Source: Thereva unica (lineage: Eukaryota; Arthropoda; Insecta; Diptera; Therevidae). Taken from it: 64,000 nucleotides of DNA. Under the pieces are notes generated by a model. It was given only the letters and a program-made list of their open reading frames with translations, had not been told where the DNA came from and ran no database searches. The DNA is taken from positions 84,246,070-84,310,069 of the forward strand of contig OX465282.1 in NCBI GenBank assembly GCA_949987705.1. Reading direction: 5' to 3'. Position numbers and translations under genes: made by a program. The number at the start of each line of letters is the position of its first letter. Within the stretch, counting starts at the first letter, position 1. This document shows positions 52,895 through 63,624 of this stretch, piece by piece.

Positions 52895-55800
52895 TTAACG
52901 GAATGTTACCGCTTTAGACGGCTTAGCTTCGTTGTCGCGGTCGCAACCGAAGGCTGGCTTTAGCCTGTCAATGGATATTGACTTGGTTGTGCCGTTCAAT
53001 TTGACGACGAAGTGTTTTCGTAATCGTTTGATTACTTCATATGGGCCCTCGTATGGAGGTTCGAAAGGTTTTCGAACTCTGTCGACTCGTATGAAAACGT
53101 GGTCGGCGTTCTCCAGGGCTTCTGGCACGTAGACATCCTTTTGGACGGGCTGCCGAGGATGTATTGCCTTAATGTTCTGCATGTGAGAACGAAGGCGAGA
53201 GAGGAATTCTGATTCTTCAATTGCATTCTCATCCGTTGGGATAGAAATCGAATTGGGAAGTCTCAGATTCTGACCGTATACGAGCTCGGCTGGTGAGCAT
53301 TGTAAGTCGGTCTTAATTGCCGTGCGTATGCCTAACATGACAAAGGGCAAGTCTTCACTCCAATGAGTAGTGTTGTCCCTTGCCATTAAGGCTGCTTTTA
53401 GTTGCCTGTGGAACCGTTCAACCATCCCGTTTGCTTGCGGGTGGTAGGCGGTGGTCCGGATTCGATGAGTGCCGAGTAATTTGGCAACTTCATTGAACAG
53501 TTTCGATTCGAACTGCGTACCTTGATCGGTTGTGATCTCGAGAGGTACGCCGAATCGTGGGACAAATTCAGTGACGAATTTCTTTGCCACTGTTGAAGCT
53601 GAGATAACCCGAATTGGGTATGCTTCAGGCCATCGCGTGAATCTATCGACTATCGTTAAGATATAAGAGTATCCACGAGATGGTGGTAGTGGTCCCACTA
53701 TATCCATATGAATATGGTCAAATCTATTATTTGGAAGTTTGAAAGCTTCCAATGGAGATTTGGTATGTCGTGAAACTTTGGACTTTTGGCAACCTAGGCA
53801 TGATCGAGACCACTCATTGCAGTCTTTATTGATCGATGGCCAGAAGTATTTCTTGGTAACGGCTCGTCTTGTAGCGCGAATACCAGGATGTGAGAGACTA
53901 TGTTCGGAGTTGAACGCTAGTCTACGTAGAGAATTGGGTATGTAAGGCCTAGGAATGCCTATACTATTTTCACACCACACCTGATGGGCGGTAAATGGTA
54001 TTGGTGTGAGGACTAGTTTTACCCGTGAGCCGTTGCTGGGGTGCTCTTGTAGAGACTTCAACTCTGTGTCACCTTGTTGAGCCTGAGCCAGTGTAGGCAG
54101 GTCGAAGGTGACCGAGTCGACGTTGTCGGTTGCTAGTGAGCGCGACAAGTAGTCGGCGACAACGTTTTGTTTACCAGACACATGTCTGATGTCTGTGGTA
54201 AACTGAGAGATTAGACCCAAATGTCTGGTCTGTCGAGGGGATCGTTCGGTCTTTGTGTGAAGGGCGCGAACCAGTGGTTTGTGATCAGTATAGACCACGA
54301 AATTGCGTCCTTCAACGAAGTAACGGAAGTGTTTGATCGCTGCATAGATTGCGAGAAGTTCGCGATCGAATGCAGAGTACTTCCGTTCTGTTGGTGACAG
54401 CTTTTTGGAATAAAAAGCTAGAGGTTGCCACCGATGACCGTTGAATTGTTCCAAAACGCCTCCGATTGCATAATCAGAGGCGTCAGTCGTAAGACTGTAT
54501 TTTGCATCCTCGATTGGATGGTTCAGCAGAGTTGCTTCAGCCATCGAGGTTTTCACCTTGAGGAATGCCGCCTGACATTCTGCTGGCCAGTCAAAAACTT
54601 TATTGGCACGTGAGCGGTTGAGAAGGTCTCTCAAATGCTCGTTTATCGGCACCAACTGTTCAGCCAATTTTGGGATAAATCGGTGATAGAAATTCACCAT
54701 TCCCAAAAACTTCTGGATCGATTTGACAGAAGTTGGAGGTGCGAGATCAACGATAGCCTGAACCCGATCGGAGGATGGAAGTATTCCATCCTTTGTGATG
54801 CGGTGGCTTAGAAACTTAATCTCTGTTGCACCAAAAACGCATTTCTCTAGCTTGATGGTTAAACCGAAGCTATCGAGGCGTTTAAAGAGCTCTTCGAGGT
54901 GAACGATATGCTCATCCTCGGTTTTACTGGCGATGAGTATATCGTCCAAGTATACATAAACGAAGTCGAGATCTCTCGTAACTTCATTTATGAACCTTTG
55001 AAAGGTTTGGGCTGCATTTCGTAAGCCGAATGGCATACGTGTAAACTCATATAGGCCGAATGGCGTAATGAGTGCAGTCTTATGCACGTCTTCTGGGGCG
55101 ATTGGTATGTGATGGTATGCACGTACCAAATCAACCTTTGAAAAAATTGTGCAGCCGTGAAGATTCACGGAGAAGTTCTGTATGTGAGGGATGGGATATC
55201 TATCCGGCACAGTGACAGCGTTAAGGCGACGGAAGTCGCCGCATGGCCTCCAATCATGTGAGTCCCGTTTAGGAACCAGATGAAGCGGAGATGCTGCGGG
55301 GGACGACGAAGGTCGACAAATCCCCAATTGGACCATATGGTCGAATTCTAATTTTGCCACCTTCAGTTTCTCCGGATGGAGTCGCCGAGCGGTGACAAAA
55401 GGTAATTGCCCTTTGGTTACAATGTGGTGTTGCACATTGTGTTTAACCGGAAGGTTAAAATTGGGCGGTTTTGTTAACGAAGCGTACTTCGTTAATAGCT
55501 CTTTGTATATGCCAATAACTCGGCATGGAAATTTTTCGGGGTTGTAGTCGACGGTAGCGCACACGTTAATTCGGAACTTGGTGCGTTTGTCGACTAAATG
55601 CCGATATTCAAAATCGACGGACAATTTGAACTTCGTTAAGAAGTCCGCCCCGATAATGGCTTTAGTGGTGTCGGCTATAATAAAGTTGTAAACGTATCGT
55701 CGGCGTAAGCCGAGTTCGAGTTCAAGCAACTTTGTGCCGAAAGTTCGGATCAGTGATCCGTTGGCCGCGTACAGAAGGACGTTCGGGCTACCGTTATGGG

Positions 55801-55921
55801 CCGGGAACGCCTTGGCGGGAACAATTGAAACGTCAGAGCCCGAATCAATCAGAAAGTCCATCCGATTGTTGGTGTCTCTGACGAATAAACGATATGAGCG
55901 GCCGGTTATATGCGCGCTCAT
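52895..55921 (-). CDS. Gypsy-1 Pol (protease, RT, RNase H, integrase), 1008 aa, uninterrupted
   Basis: A single open frame with domains in normal Ty3/gypsy order. Protease: [11 protein letters not shown] (Asp26-Gly28). [16 protein letters not shown] near 260 and YLDD 324-327. RNase H: Asp480, Glu521, Asp546 and Asp590. Integrase zinc domain: His674, His678, Cys708, Cys711; catalytic Asp740, Asp799 and Glu835. All expected catalytic residues are present. Integrase ends with a basic tail, and no chromodomain is visible. [11 protein letters not shown] is reminiscent of the CsRn1 lineage (tentative). The start ATG at 55921 follows sequence that looks like a gag end (CRWPEFSQG), but gag and the 5' LTR are missing. 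It makes DNA copies and integrates them, yet this copy cannot move by itself. Confidence 0.9.
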   Translation of the reverse strand: MSAHITGRSYRLFVRDTNNRMDFLIDSGSDVSIVPAKAFPAHNGSPNVLLYAANGSLIRTFGTKLLELELGLRRRYVYNFIIADTTKAIIGADFLTKFKLSVDFEYRHLVDKRTKFRINVCATVDYNPEKFPCRVIGIYKELLTKYASLTKPPNFNLPVKHNVQHHIVTKGQLPFVTARRLHPEKLKVAKLEFDHMVQLGICRPSSSPAASPLHLVPKRDSHDWRPCGDFRRLNAVTVPDRYPIPHIQNFSVNLHGCTIFSKVDLVRAYHHIPIAPEDVHKTALITPFGLYEFTRMPFGLRNAAQTFQRFINEVTRDLDFVYVYLDDILIASKTEDEHIVHLEELFKRLDSFGLTIKLEKCVFGATEIKFLSHRITKDGILPSSDRVQAIVDLAPPTSVKSIQKFLGMVNFYHRFIPKLAEQLVPINEHLRDLLNRSRANKVFDWPAECQAAFLKVKTSMAEATLLNHPIEDAKYSLTTDASDYAIGGVLEQFNGHRWQPLAFYSKKLSPTERKYSAFDRELLAIYAAIKHFRYFVEGRNFVVYTDHKPLVRALHTKTERSPRQTRHLGLISQFTTDIRHVSGKQNVVADYLSRSLATDNVDSVTFDLPTLAQAQQGDTELKSLQEHPSNGSRVKLVLTPIPFTAHQVWCENSIGIPRPYIPNSLRRLAFNSEHSLSHPGIRATRRAVTKKYFWPSINKDCNEWSRSCLGCQKSKVSRHTKSPLEAFKLPNNRFDHIHMDIVGPLPPSRGYSYILTIVDRFTRWPEAYPIRVISASTVAKKFVTEFVPRFGVPLEITTDQGTQFESKLFNEVAKLLGTHRIRTTAYHPQANGMVERFHRQLKAALMARDNTTHWSEDLPFVMLGIRTAIKTDLQCSPAELVYGQNLRLPNSISIPTDENAIEESEFLSRLRSHMQNIKAIHPRQPVQKDVYVPEALENADHVFIRVDRVRKPFEPPYEGPYEVIKRLRKHFVVKLNGTTKSISIDRLKPAFGCDRDNEAKPSKAVTFR

Positions 55922-56447
55922 TACGATCCCCTGAGAAAATTCAGGCCAACGACAGATGCAGGAAGAATAGTGACGAATCTGCTAACGGAATTGATACAAA
56001 TACTATTTGAAAATATCAATATTTATGAATTCCTATTTACTTTAAAACCTAAAAGTAACCGAGTAAAAATAATTTTTATTGGCTAATTTTCTTAAAAGCA
56101 TACACGCGGTGCACCTAGTACGTATAGCATATAAGTGCGCAACCCACACGGGTATGCACACTTCCGCCACAGGCATGGATACTACCGCCACAGGCACGAA
56201 AATCTAAACATTCGCCTCATGGAAGTAAGCTGGTGACATATGCAAGCGTACATGCATTGCATTCAGAGGTTCCTAAAATTGCATGGTTTTTTCCGTCCCG
56301 GCTTTCACACATAGCCCGAAAATCTAAGTAACGAGTGCATGCAAGGTGCCTGTGTTTGTTGTGCATACTTGTGTGTGCTATTTCCCAGTAGGAATTCTAG
56401 GAAGGCCTTACCGACGGAGCACTGAAATAAGTACTCATCTGGTAATA
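55922..56447. other. Truncation border of gypsy-1 and spacer
   Basis: About 60 bp of possible gag end, then unassigned sequence with repeats of CCGCCACAGGCA (56165 and 56188) and CGAAAATCTAA. No gag frame. Confidence 0.4.
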
Positions 56448-57505
56448 CCCTTGACACACTGCAGCATCAAATGAACATTGCAGTATCATTCGGCTATGAA
56501 TGATCATTCGCGCCCAGTATGTCATGTCCAATGTTCATTCAACAACTTCATACGTCATTCAATCGAATGAAGTCAAAATAACTTCATTCAATGAAGATGG
56601 AAGTGAAATCGGGAAATTATCGAACAACTTTCCATGAAATTTCCAGTAAAATTTCCAATTGAAATACCCAACTGTCAAACTGTCATTCAGATTTTAGAAT
56701 TTTTTAATATGTGTGTTCGATGACTGCTTAAAAATTTCGGAGCAGAGCAGAGCGGCTCAATTGGGAGCGGCTGTCAAATTTGTGTCAGAGCAGAAAAAAT
56801 CAGATTATAGCAACAAGCTCAAAAAACACCTTTCTGCTAAATTCTGCTCCAAATTCTGTTTTTAGAGGTTAGATACGAATGTCAATTTTAGAAGAAGAAA
56901 TATATACCAATAAAAACAATTGAAAGGCATCGAAATGTTATTTTTATAAAAATTAATGTGTATTTTTTAATATTTCCAAGTATTTTCCGAATAAATCATT
57001 CATAAATCAATTTTCCGATTTTCCCTGCTTTCAATTTGACAATTGTCAAAAGAAAAAGAAGAAGAAGAATTTGGCTGCTCTGTCTGCTCCTACAAATTTG
57101 GTGGAGCAGAAAAAGTGAGAATTCTCAACTCAGAGCAGGCTCAAAAAACGCAGAGCAAGGCAAATGGGAGCAGAAAAGATCTGTCAAAACGTCTCAAAAA
57201 ACGCAAATTGCTGATTTTTTCTGCTTAAAGTTGAGCTGGAGCAGTCATCGAACACACCTAATAAGTAGTACGTTCCATTGTAAATAACTGTTGTTGGGCC
57301 TCAATTAATAGTTTTTATTAAATTTAAAAGTATAAATCACTATGTAATCACTTTCAGTTCATATATTTAGCAGTTTGTGTAAAGTTTCTATTTTGACAGT
57401 TCCAATGAACATTGAGAAATGCAGTGTGTCGCTTCTAAAATGAATGATCATTGAAAGCCAATGAAGTTGGAAGAATGCTCATTCGTTTTTGCAGTGTGTC
57501 AAGGG
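56448..57505. mobile_element. TA-flanked inverted-repeat element (outer)
   Basis: Ends CCCTTGACACACTGCA and TGCAGTGTGTCAAGGG, flanked by TA (56446-56447 and 57506-57507). The sub-terminal arms share AATGAACATTG and GAATGATCATTC in inverted form. No transposase. It contains the inner element at 56710-57258. Confidence 0.8.
56710..57258. mobile_element. TA-flanked inverted-repeat element (inner)
   Basis: Ends GTGTGTTCGATGACTGCT and its inverted copy AGCAGTCATCGAACACAC are flanked by TA (56708-56709 and 57259-57260). The interior is rich in GAGCAGA/TCTGCTC words on both arms. It sits within the outer element at 56448-57505, so it is younger. Small open frames in it are not protein-like. Confidence 0.7.
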
Positions 57506-57688
57506 TATAAGGGGTACCCCTTATTTTCTTGGTGCTAGCTGAGCCCTTACAAACCCCATTACAAGAGAAGGCAGATGGTAAGGTGTAGTCCAGAATTATA
57601 CCCAAACAAGTGAGAATCTGCTCGATGACTCCAGGGAGCTTTCCTGGAGTTTTCGTAAATTTTATAGAAAAAAAGAAAACTGATTATA
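57506..57688. other. Spacer
   Basis: Contains a perfect small hairpin (ACTCCAGG…CCTGGAGT near 57629) but no gene. Confidence 0.3.
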
Positions 57689-57913
57689 TGGGTCGCGCCA
57701 AAACAGTTGATGCCGGAGCGCGCAGCTGGGGAAATTAAAGCTGCACACAAATAAATATTGCGCACATATCGATAAGAAATGCGCTTATGTATTTTCAAAT
57801 TTCCCCTTCGAAATTTGTTGCGACTAGGCAAAAGGGACGGGAACGGCATGCGGGGATTCTACTGCGCATGGAAAACGCGACTTTCTCGGCATCAACTCTT
57901 TTGGCGCGACCCA
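57689..57913. mobile_element. 225-bp TA-flanked MITE
   Basis: Ends TGGGTCGCGCCAAAA and TTTTGGCGCGACCCA, with inverted similarity continuing through AGTTGATGCCG. It is flanked by TA (57687-57688 and 57914-57915). No coding sequence. Confidence 0.75.
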
Positions 57914-59940
57914 TATTCGTCGACATAAAATGCGACATTAGCATACTCAATAGCCCGGCTCTCATTCGATACGGAGGACAAGCAGCTTTGGAGAAGTGGA
58001 GAATTTAGTTGGGGGACTGCTTAGGTAAAGCCACTCTCGGGCTTGGAAAAAAAGGCATTTGTAAAAGATGAACAAAATAAAAGCATTTCGACACCGGATC
58101 ACATATCCACAGGCGCCCATGAATATCTCTTTTTGCAATGTTCCATTTGCTGCCTTGTACTGTGGACCTTTCGTTGGTTGCCCGAAGAAGCCAACGTCTG
58201 ATCCACCTACAAAAAAAACAAAAACAAATTTTGGACAACAAAAAATTCCAAACAAGAAAATCATTCCGACCATCAAGGCGGTACCTCAGGCCTCTAGAGT
58301 TGACTTGGCTCGTCGGGGGGGTCGTGGAGTATTGAGGCCCCCGAGGTACCACTTATTTAGGTGCATCACCACTTACCTGCGGGTGTCCTATCAGAGTAGG
58401 AGCGTAGAACTTAGTTGAGCCAGAAGGGCACCTGAAAAATAAAGTTTGGAACGAGATCCATCGTCCGCGGTTTCGCCAGCAGAATGCCTTAGCCGATCAT
58501 ATTTACCCCACCAGTGTCGATATCAATAAAAGATGTGTATCGGATTACCATCAAAACAATGTTGTATATTTACACTATAACTCACAAAAACTCAACGTTA
58601 ACATGATATTTAATAAACTAGGAACGAGTCTCTTAACTAAAACAAGTATCCAGAACTACAGTGTTGTATTATGTCGTACAACCAAAAGGTAGCGATGAGC
58701 CGGCCACCCCTCTAAGATGACAAGAAAACACAAAACGCAACCATGACCCACCCTGGTACCAGCGTAGATCGTCGAACAACTCAATTTGTTATGCTTTATA
58801 AAAATTAAACCACATATAGGGGTTAAATGGGGCCAGTTCAAACCAATGTTACCGTGTGGTGTATAGGACGACTCACAAGTTATGTGTTGTGACTTAGATT
58901 ATAGTGTTATAACAAATTAATAAATTAGGAAATATGGCATAAAATGCAGTTATACAAATATTTACAGGATGACCTATCGCGGATAATGCAATCCATAAAT
59001 TATTATAAATCTAACTTTCGCCAAATTAGGTATATCTTGAATAAAATGATGTATGTATACAACGGTTGTAATATGTGTCAAATATTATTAAATTAAGCAG
59101 TAGGTTACGTAAATATATCAATTATGTATTCAAGCAGTAAATCAAATGGAATAAGAATTTCTCAATATCAATAATTTTTTTGTTTTAACAATTAAGCCTT
59201 TATTTATTTATTTATTTTTTTCCCCGGATTCCTGGGATTGGGGCGAAGCGCCAAAGGTGAACCAATATCAGTACGTCCCTCTGAGAGGCTGGTTCTTCGA
59301 CGTTGAGTCTCGAAAACCCAATCAAATTGAATAAAATAAAACTTCTATTACCTTGGTTTCTAAACTTGGTCACTCTAAAGTCCCCCCGGGAGTTCCGTAG
59401 GCGGAGATAGGTTATATTACCTCTGATGTTGATGTTACAGGCTGGTCTGAGAGTCTTGTAGATGACGGCTGCTTTTTATCCGCCTCATTGAGCTTCCCTT
59501 AGGTTATACACAATCTTACTTTAGCGTCTTCTTATTTTCCGTTAACTCCGGGTACCAATATGGATGTATCCTTCTTGCTGCCCTTCTATTTTAATGTCCT
59601 TCCTGACCCAATTCGATCACAATCCTTGCATAAAATTACTCTTCTTTAGTTTTTTTCTTTTGGCTATACCACATGGAACTGTTATACTGGTGGTCGGTAT
59701 TTTTGTTCACTTTTTTTTTCCTTTACTTAATTTTACTTTTCTTAATTTTTTCTCAAAAACTTATGTCTTCACAAAAAATACGTTCTTCTTTTCTCACAAT
59801 CCCCAAAAACAACTGCCTCTCCAAAAACTATTTTTTTTCCTCGCCTCCTTTTTTTCGCCTTCTCAGGTCCCAAAAAAAAACACCTTTTTTTGGATTCTAA
59901 AATTTTTACAGTAGATTTTAAGTAAGTAAATAAGCCAGCC
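57914..59940. other. No identified gene; probably includes the 3' LTR region of gypsy-2
   Basis: Open frames near 58005-58420 on both strands match nothing I know. T-rich DNA at 59640-59900 gives low-complexity frames. On the minus strand TGTAACGGCTGGC at 59946, just after gypsy-2's 3' untranslated region, is a possible LTR start. The other LTR end could not be fixed. Confidence 0.3.
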
Positions 59941-60041
59941 GTTACACCTCGGCTCCACAAACCCGACTTGCGAGGGAGTGAGGAGCCGAAAAAAAGGCTT
60001 GCTTTCTGTTTTGGGTTAATTCCAATGAATAAGAGTGAAGG

Positions 60042-60106
60042 TGTGGCTCGACCCATGACCCTGAGCTTAGGAGTCTCATGTTTTACTGACTGAGCTAGCC
60101 GGGCTC
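60042..60106 (-). pseudogene. tRNA-Lys(CTT)-like sequence (pseudogene or SINE head)
   Basis: Minus strand reads GCCCGGCTAGCTCAGTCAGT, then AAAACATGAGACTCCTAAGC and TCAGGGTCATGGGTCGAGCC. It matches eukaryotic tRNA-Lys(CTT) at most positions from memory. The anticodon would be CCT instead of CTT. The T-arm has lost a base (GGGTCGAG for GGTTCGAG), and the 3' acceptor strand is gone, so it is not a working tRNA. It lies between the end of gypsy-2 pol and the presumed LTR. Confidence 0.7.
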
Positions 60107-60276
60107 CAACAAAAAAATACTGCAACCGTTGACAATGAAATGGAGAAAAAAGTTGAAAATTTAGAACCAAGTGGTTGAAAAAATTAAAGTGTCCCGCCGT
60201 GTATCCTCGGCAGTTGTCAGTAAGCCTTCCGGATAGCATTGTTGATGAACAAGGACGTGCTTGCCTCTAAATTATA

Positions 60277-63200
60277 CTAAAGCCGCAGGTCTTTGGCATG
60301 ATAAATGCCAAGAAGCTTACCCCTCAAGTCCTCCAATTCATATAGGCTACCACCAATTCGTTTCCTTATCCGCGATTTTACGAATTTATTTGCCAGTTTG
60401 GCATTAAAACGGTCCGCCAGTTTGCTGATCAGAAAGGTTCTCCGGAACACTTCTTGCCCCGGGTGAAATTCAATCTTCCGACAACGCAAGTTGTAACGTT
60501 TTTCGTATCTGGCATGCGCTGCAGAGAGGCTAAGTTCGATCCGCTCGCGAAGCAATTGTAGGCGATCTGATACAGGCAAATACGATATGTCCCCTTCTCG
60601 GAAGACGTTCAACTTTTTCAGGACCGGATAAGCCGATCCATGAAGAATCATGTGTCGCCCGAACAGGGCCTGATAAGGGGACATACCGATTGCTTCATGC
60701 AGGGTACCCCGGAGGGCGCACTCAATAGAGGTAAGATGTTTGTCCCACTCTCTTTGGTCCTCATTCAGATATGCCCTAATAGCGGCGAGAACGGATCGAT
60801 TTACCCTCTCTGAGGCATTTGGATGTGGAGAATATACGCCGGTGCGCACATGTTTCACGCCATAATCATCCAGCAACTTAGCGAACTCCCGGGAGGTGAA
60901 CTGCCGACCATTATCTGAGAAAACGGTTTCCGGTACTCCAAAAGTATGGAAAACTGTTCTCTCTAAAAAATGAACAGCAGCTGCCGCGGTTTCCGCCGTC
61001 ACTGGATGAAGAAATACGAATTTGCTGAATCCGTCCAAGACCACGAACACCGCGGTATGGCCTCTCTTGGTCCGGGGATACGGACCCATAAAATCGACGT
61101 ATAAGAATTGAAAAGGACTGGTAAACTCCATGGGCTGTCCCATTGGAGGTCTCAATATGGAATTGGTCGACTTGGTGGCTTTGCAAGTGTCACATTGTGA
61201 CACAAAGGTTCTAACCTGCCGAGCCATTCCCGGCCAATAATACTTAGCCCTTAATTTAGCCAGTGTTTTTGCCACACCGCCATGTGCCGATTGAGGAGGC
61301 GAGTGAGCCGATTCGACAAGAGGAAGCGTCAAGTCCGCGGGGATCCACAGCTTCCACGTCAAATCGTCCGCAACCGGGTCTCCTGTACGTGGGGATGCGC
61401 GATGAAAAACATACCCCTCTGAAACACGCAAGTCGGGTAACTGCGGGGTGGCACTCAATATTTGTTCAGCCAATTTAGTATATTCGGGAGACCTAAAGGC
61501 CGAGGAGCTCATATCCACCTCGCGACAGAAAAAGAGGTCGTCTACGCAATCCCTGCGCGACAACGCGTCAGGTACAACGTTTTGATTTCCCTTTCTGTGT
61601 TCGATCGTGAATACGAACCCCTGGAGCTTTAGGCTCCATCTCGCTAATCGACCGCTCAGCTCTTTCTGATCCATGAGCCACTTCAGACTAGCATGGTCAG
61701 TTATAATCGTGAATGCCTGTCCCTCCACATACGGTCTAAACTTCTTTACACTCAGTACAGCGGCGTAACATTCAAGTTCCGTTATGGTGTAATTTCGCTG
61801 TGCTGCGTTCAGTTTCTTGGACATATAAGATATTGGATGTTCTCCTCCATCCATGTCTCGCTGAAACAGCACGCTCCCCACACCACTTCGGCTAGCGTCG
61901 CACTGAATGTAAAAAGGCTTAGAGAAATCCGGAGTGACGAGCAACGGAGCCTCGGTCATAAGCCGTTTTAGCGTCTCGAAAGCCTGCTGGGCCTCGTCCG
62001 TCCATTTGAAGGACTTGTTCTTTAAACAATCCGTGACTGGAGAAGCCACGCTTGCATAATTGTGGATGAACCTCTGATACCACCCCGTCATTCCCAAAAA
62101 TCTCCGAGTCTGCTTATGAGATTTTGGAGTTGGAAATTCCGTGATGGCCGTCACCTTTGCAGGATCCGTTTTCAAAGTTCCATCCCCAATTATGAAGCCA
62201 AGATACTTAACCTCAGTCACGCAAAATTTACATTTGCTTAGGTTGATAGTCAACCCAGCACGGCGTAGGCAACCAGCAACCTCATCGAGAATGCGTGCAT
62301 GTTCGTCAAAGGTAGATGAGACAACGAGCAGGTCGTCCAAATACACAAATACGTTTTCACGCATGTGTCCAGGTATAACCTTGTCCATTAAGCGGCACAT
62401 TCGCTGTGGCGCGTTGCACAGACCAAAAGGCATCACTGTAAATTGGTATAATGGACGGCCTGGGACAGTGAAAGCTGTCCTTTCTCGCGACTTCTTTTCC
62501 AGGGGGATTTGCCAGAAGGCGTCTTTCAAGTCCAGACTGGTGATATACTTGGTATCTTGCAGACGACCAAGTAGACCATCAATATGTGGAAGAGGGTAGG
62601 CATCCTTGACAGTGACGGAATTCACTTTACGTGAGTCAAGGCACAGGCGTACCTTTCCTGGTTTGCGCACCAACACCACTGGAGAATTCCAGGGGCTATT
62701 GGATGGCTCAATTACCCCAAGAGCCAACATCCGGTCTAACTCATCATACATTAGCTTCTGTATGGCAGGTGAGACCGGATAATGCCTCTGTTTAATGGGA
62801 ACTGAGTCACCCGTATCGATGATGTGCTCTTCCAGGTTGGTTTTCCCCAGTCCTAAGACATCAAATGAGGGGAACCTTGCCTTTATTAGCTCCAATTGTT
62901 GGCACTGCATTGACGTTAAGTCGTGCATCTTGGAAGTTGCTGTTGGAGCTGTTACCTCACTAACTATTTGGGGAGCGATTTTGAACAATCTCCAGAAATC
63001 AATTCCGAGATACAGCCTTTGGCTAAGACTGGGTACCACATAGATAGTCATATCATGAGTCCGACCTCCAAAGGAGACCGGAAGCTTGACATAGCCGATA
63101 ACTCTTTGTGGGGCTCCGTCCGCCGTTTCCAAACAAGTTTGCAAAGAATAAAACTTAATCTCGGGATGATCCTTCAGAAACGATTCAGCCTCCCTACCCA

Positions 63201-63624
63201 AACAGGTAATACTCGCACCACTGTCTAGTAAGCCACTCACCTCTTCATTAGCTAAATAGACCTTAGCAAAGGGCCGATGATCGGACAAATCTGATATAAT
63301 TGCAGAAATAATTTTCTGCGAATGAAGTCGTTTCTCTCTTGCTCGACTCCTAATATCCGGAATGGATGCGGTGAAGTGTACCTTAGGAGGTTCCGCAAAA
63401 ATGCGGTTTCGAGCGGTCTGGTACCTCTGCCAACGCAACAGAAAAGACTGTTGAACCTCTAGTGAGGGGAAAGTTGGAAGAGGGTTTGGGTCTGTCAAGT
63501 CCGTGGTGAGCGAGGATTGCTCGCTATAGTCCTTGTCAGGGCTGAAGGCGGGTAAATTTAGGACAGGCGCGGGCTCCCGCCGAGCCTCGCACCCGGTACC
63601 TTGTTTCCCGAACATACGGGACAA
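60277..63624 (-). CDS. Gypsy-2 Pol, 1115 aa from first ATG, uninterrupted
   Basis: Ty3/gypsy order is complete. Protease: LLDSGASITCLG (Asp134). RT: ITSLDLKDAFWQIPL near 361 and YLDD 428-431. RNase H: Asp576, Glu616, Asp643 and Asp686. Integrase zinc domain: His774, His781, Cys811, Cys814; catalytic Asp844, Asp904 and Glu939. The C terminus ends LYELEDLRGKLLGIYHAKDL. All catalytic residues are present. The Met at 63624 is probably not a start: the frame overlaps the end of gag and sits in the -1 phase, with a slippery heptamer at 63603-63609, so Pol is likely made as Gag-Pol. The element is probably near-complete, continuing beyond the right window edge. Confidence 0.92.
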   Translation of the reverse strand: MSRMFGKQGTGCEARREPAPVLNLPAFSPDKDYSEQSSLTTDLTDPNPLPTFPSLEVQQSFLLRWQRYQTARNRIFAEPPKVHFTASIPDIRSRAREKRLHSQKIISAIISDLSDHRPFAKVYLANEEVSGLLDSGASITCLGREAESFLKDHPEIKFYSLQTCLETADGAPQRVIGYVKLPVSFGGRTHDMTIYVVPSLSQRLYLGIDFWRLFKIAPQIVSEVTAPTATSKMHDLTSMQCQQLELIKARFPSFDVLGLGKTNLEEHIIDTGDSVPIKQRHYPVSPAIQKLMYDELDRMLALGVIEPSNSPWNSPVVLVRKPGKVRLCLDSRKVNSVTVKDAYPLPHIDGLLGRLQDTKYITSLDLKDAFWQIPLEKKSRERTAFTVPGRPLYQFTVMPFGLCNAPQRMCRLMDKVIPGHMRENVFVYLDDLLVVSSTFDEHARILDEVAGCLRRAGLTINLSKCKFCVTEVKYLGFIIGDGTLKTDPAKVTAITEFPTPKSHKQTRRFLGMTGWYQRFIHNYASVASPVTDCLKNKSFKWTDEAQQAFETLKRLMTEAPLLVTPDFSKPFYIQCDASRSGVGSVLFQRDMDGGEHPISYMSKKLNAAQRNYTITELECYAAVLSVKKFRPYVEGQAFTIITDHASLKWLMDQKELSGRLARWSLKLQGFVFTIEHRKGNQNVVPDALSRRDCVDDLFFCREVDMSSSAFRSPEYTKLAEQILSATPQLPDLRVSEGYVFHRASPRTGDPVADDLTWKLWIPADLTLPLVESAHSPPQSAHGGVAKTLAKLRAKYYWPGMARQVRTFVSQCDTCKATKSTNSILRPPMGQPMEFTSPFQFLYVDFMGPYPRTKRGHTAVFVVLDGFSKFVFLHPVTAETAAAAVHFLERTVFHTFGVPETVFSDNGRQFTSREFAKLLDDYGVKHVRTGVYSPHPNASERVNRSVLAAIRAYLNEDQREWDKHLTSIECALRGTLHEAIGMSPYQALFGRHMILHGSAYPVLKKLNVFREGDISYLPVSDRLQLLRERIELSLSAAHARYEKRYNLRCRKIEFHPGQEVFRRTFLISKLADRFNAKLANKFVKSRIRKRIGGSLYELEDLRGKLLGIYHAKDLRL

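Noticed and set aside
58005..58420. Overlapping frames on both strands near 58.0-58.4 kb
   Set aside because: No recognised motif; both strands are open over the same interval, so neither can be supported.
59564..59914. Phe/Leu-rich frames as membrane protein
   Set aside because: They arise from T-rich low-complexity DNA.
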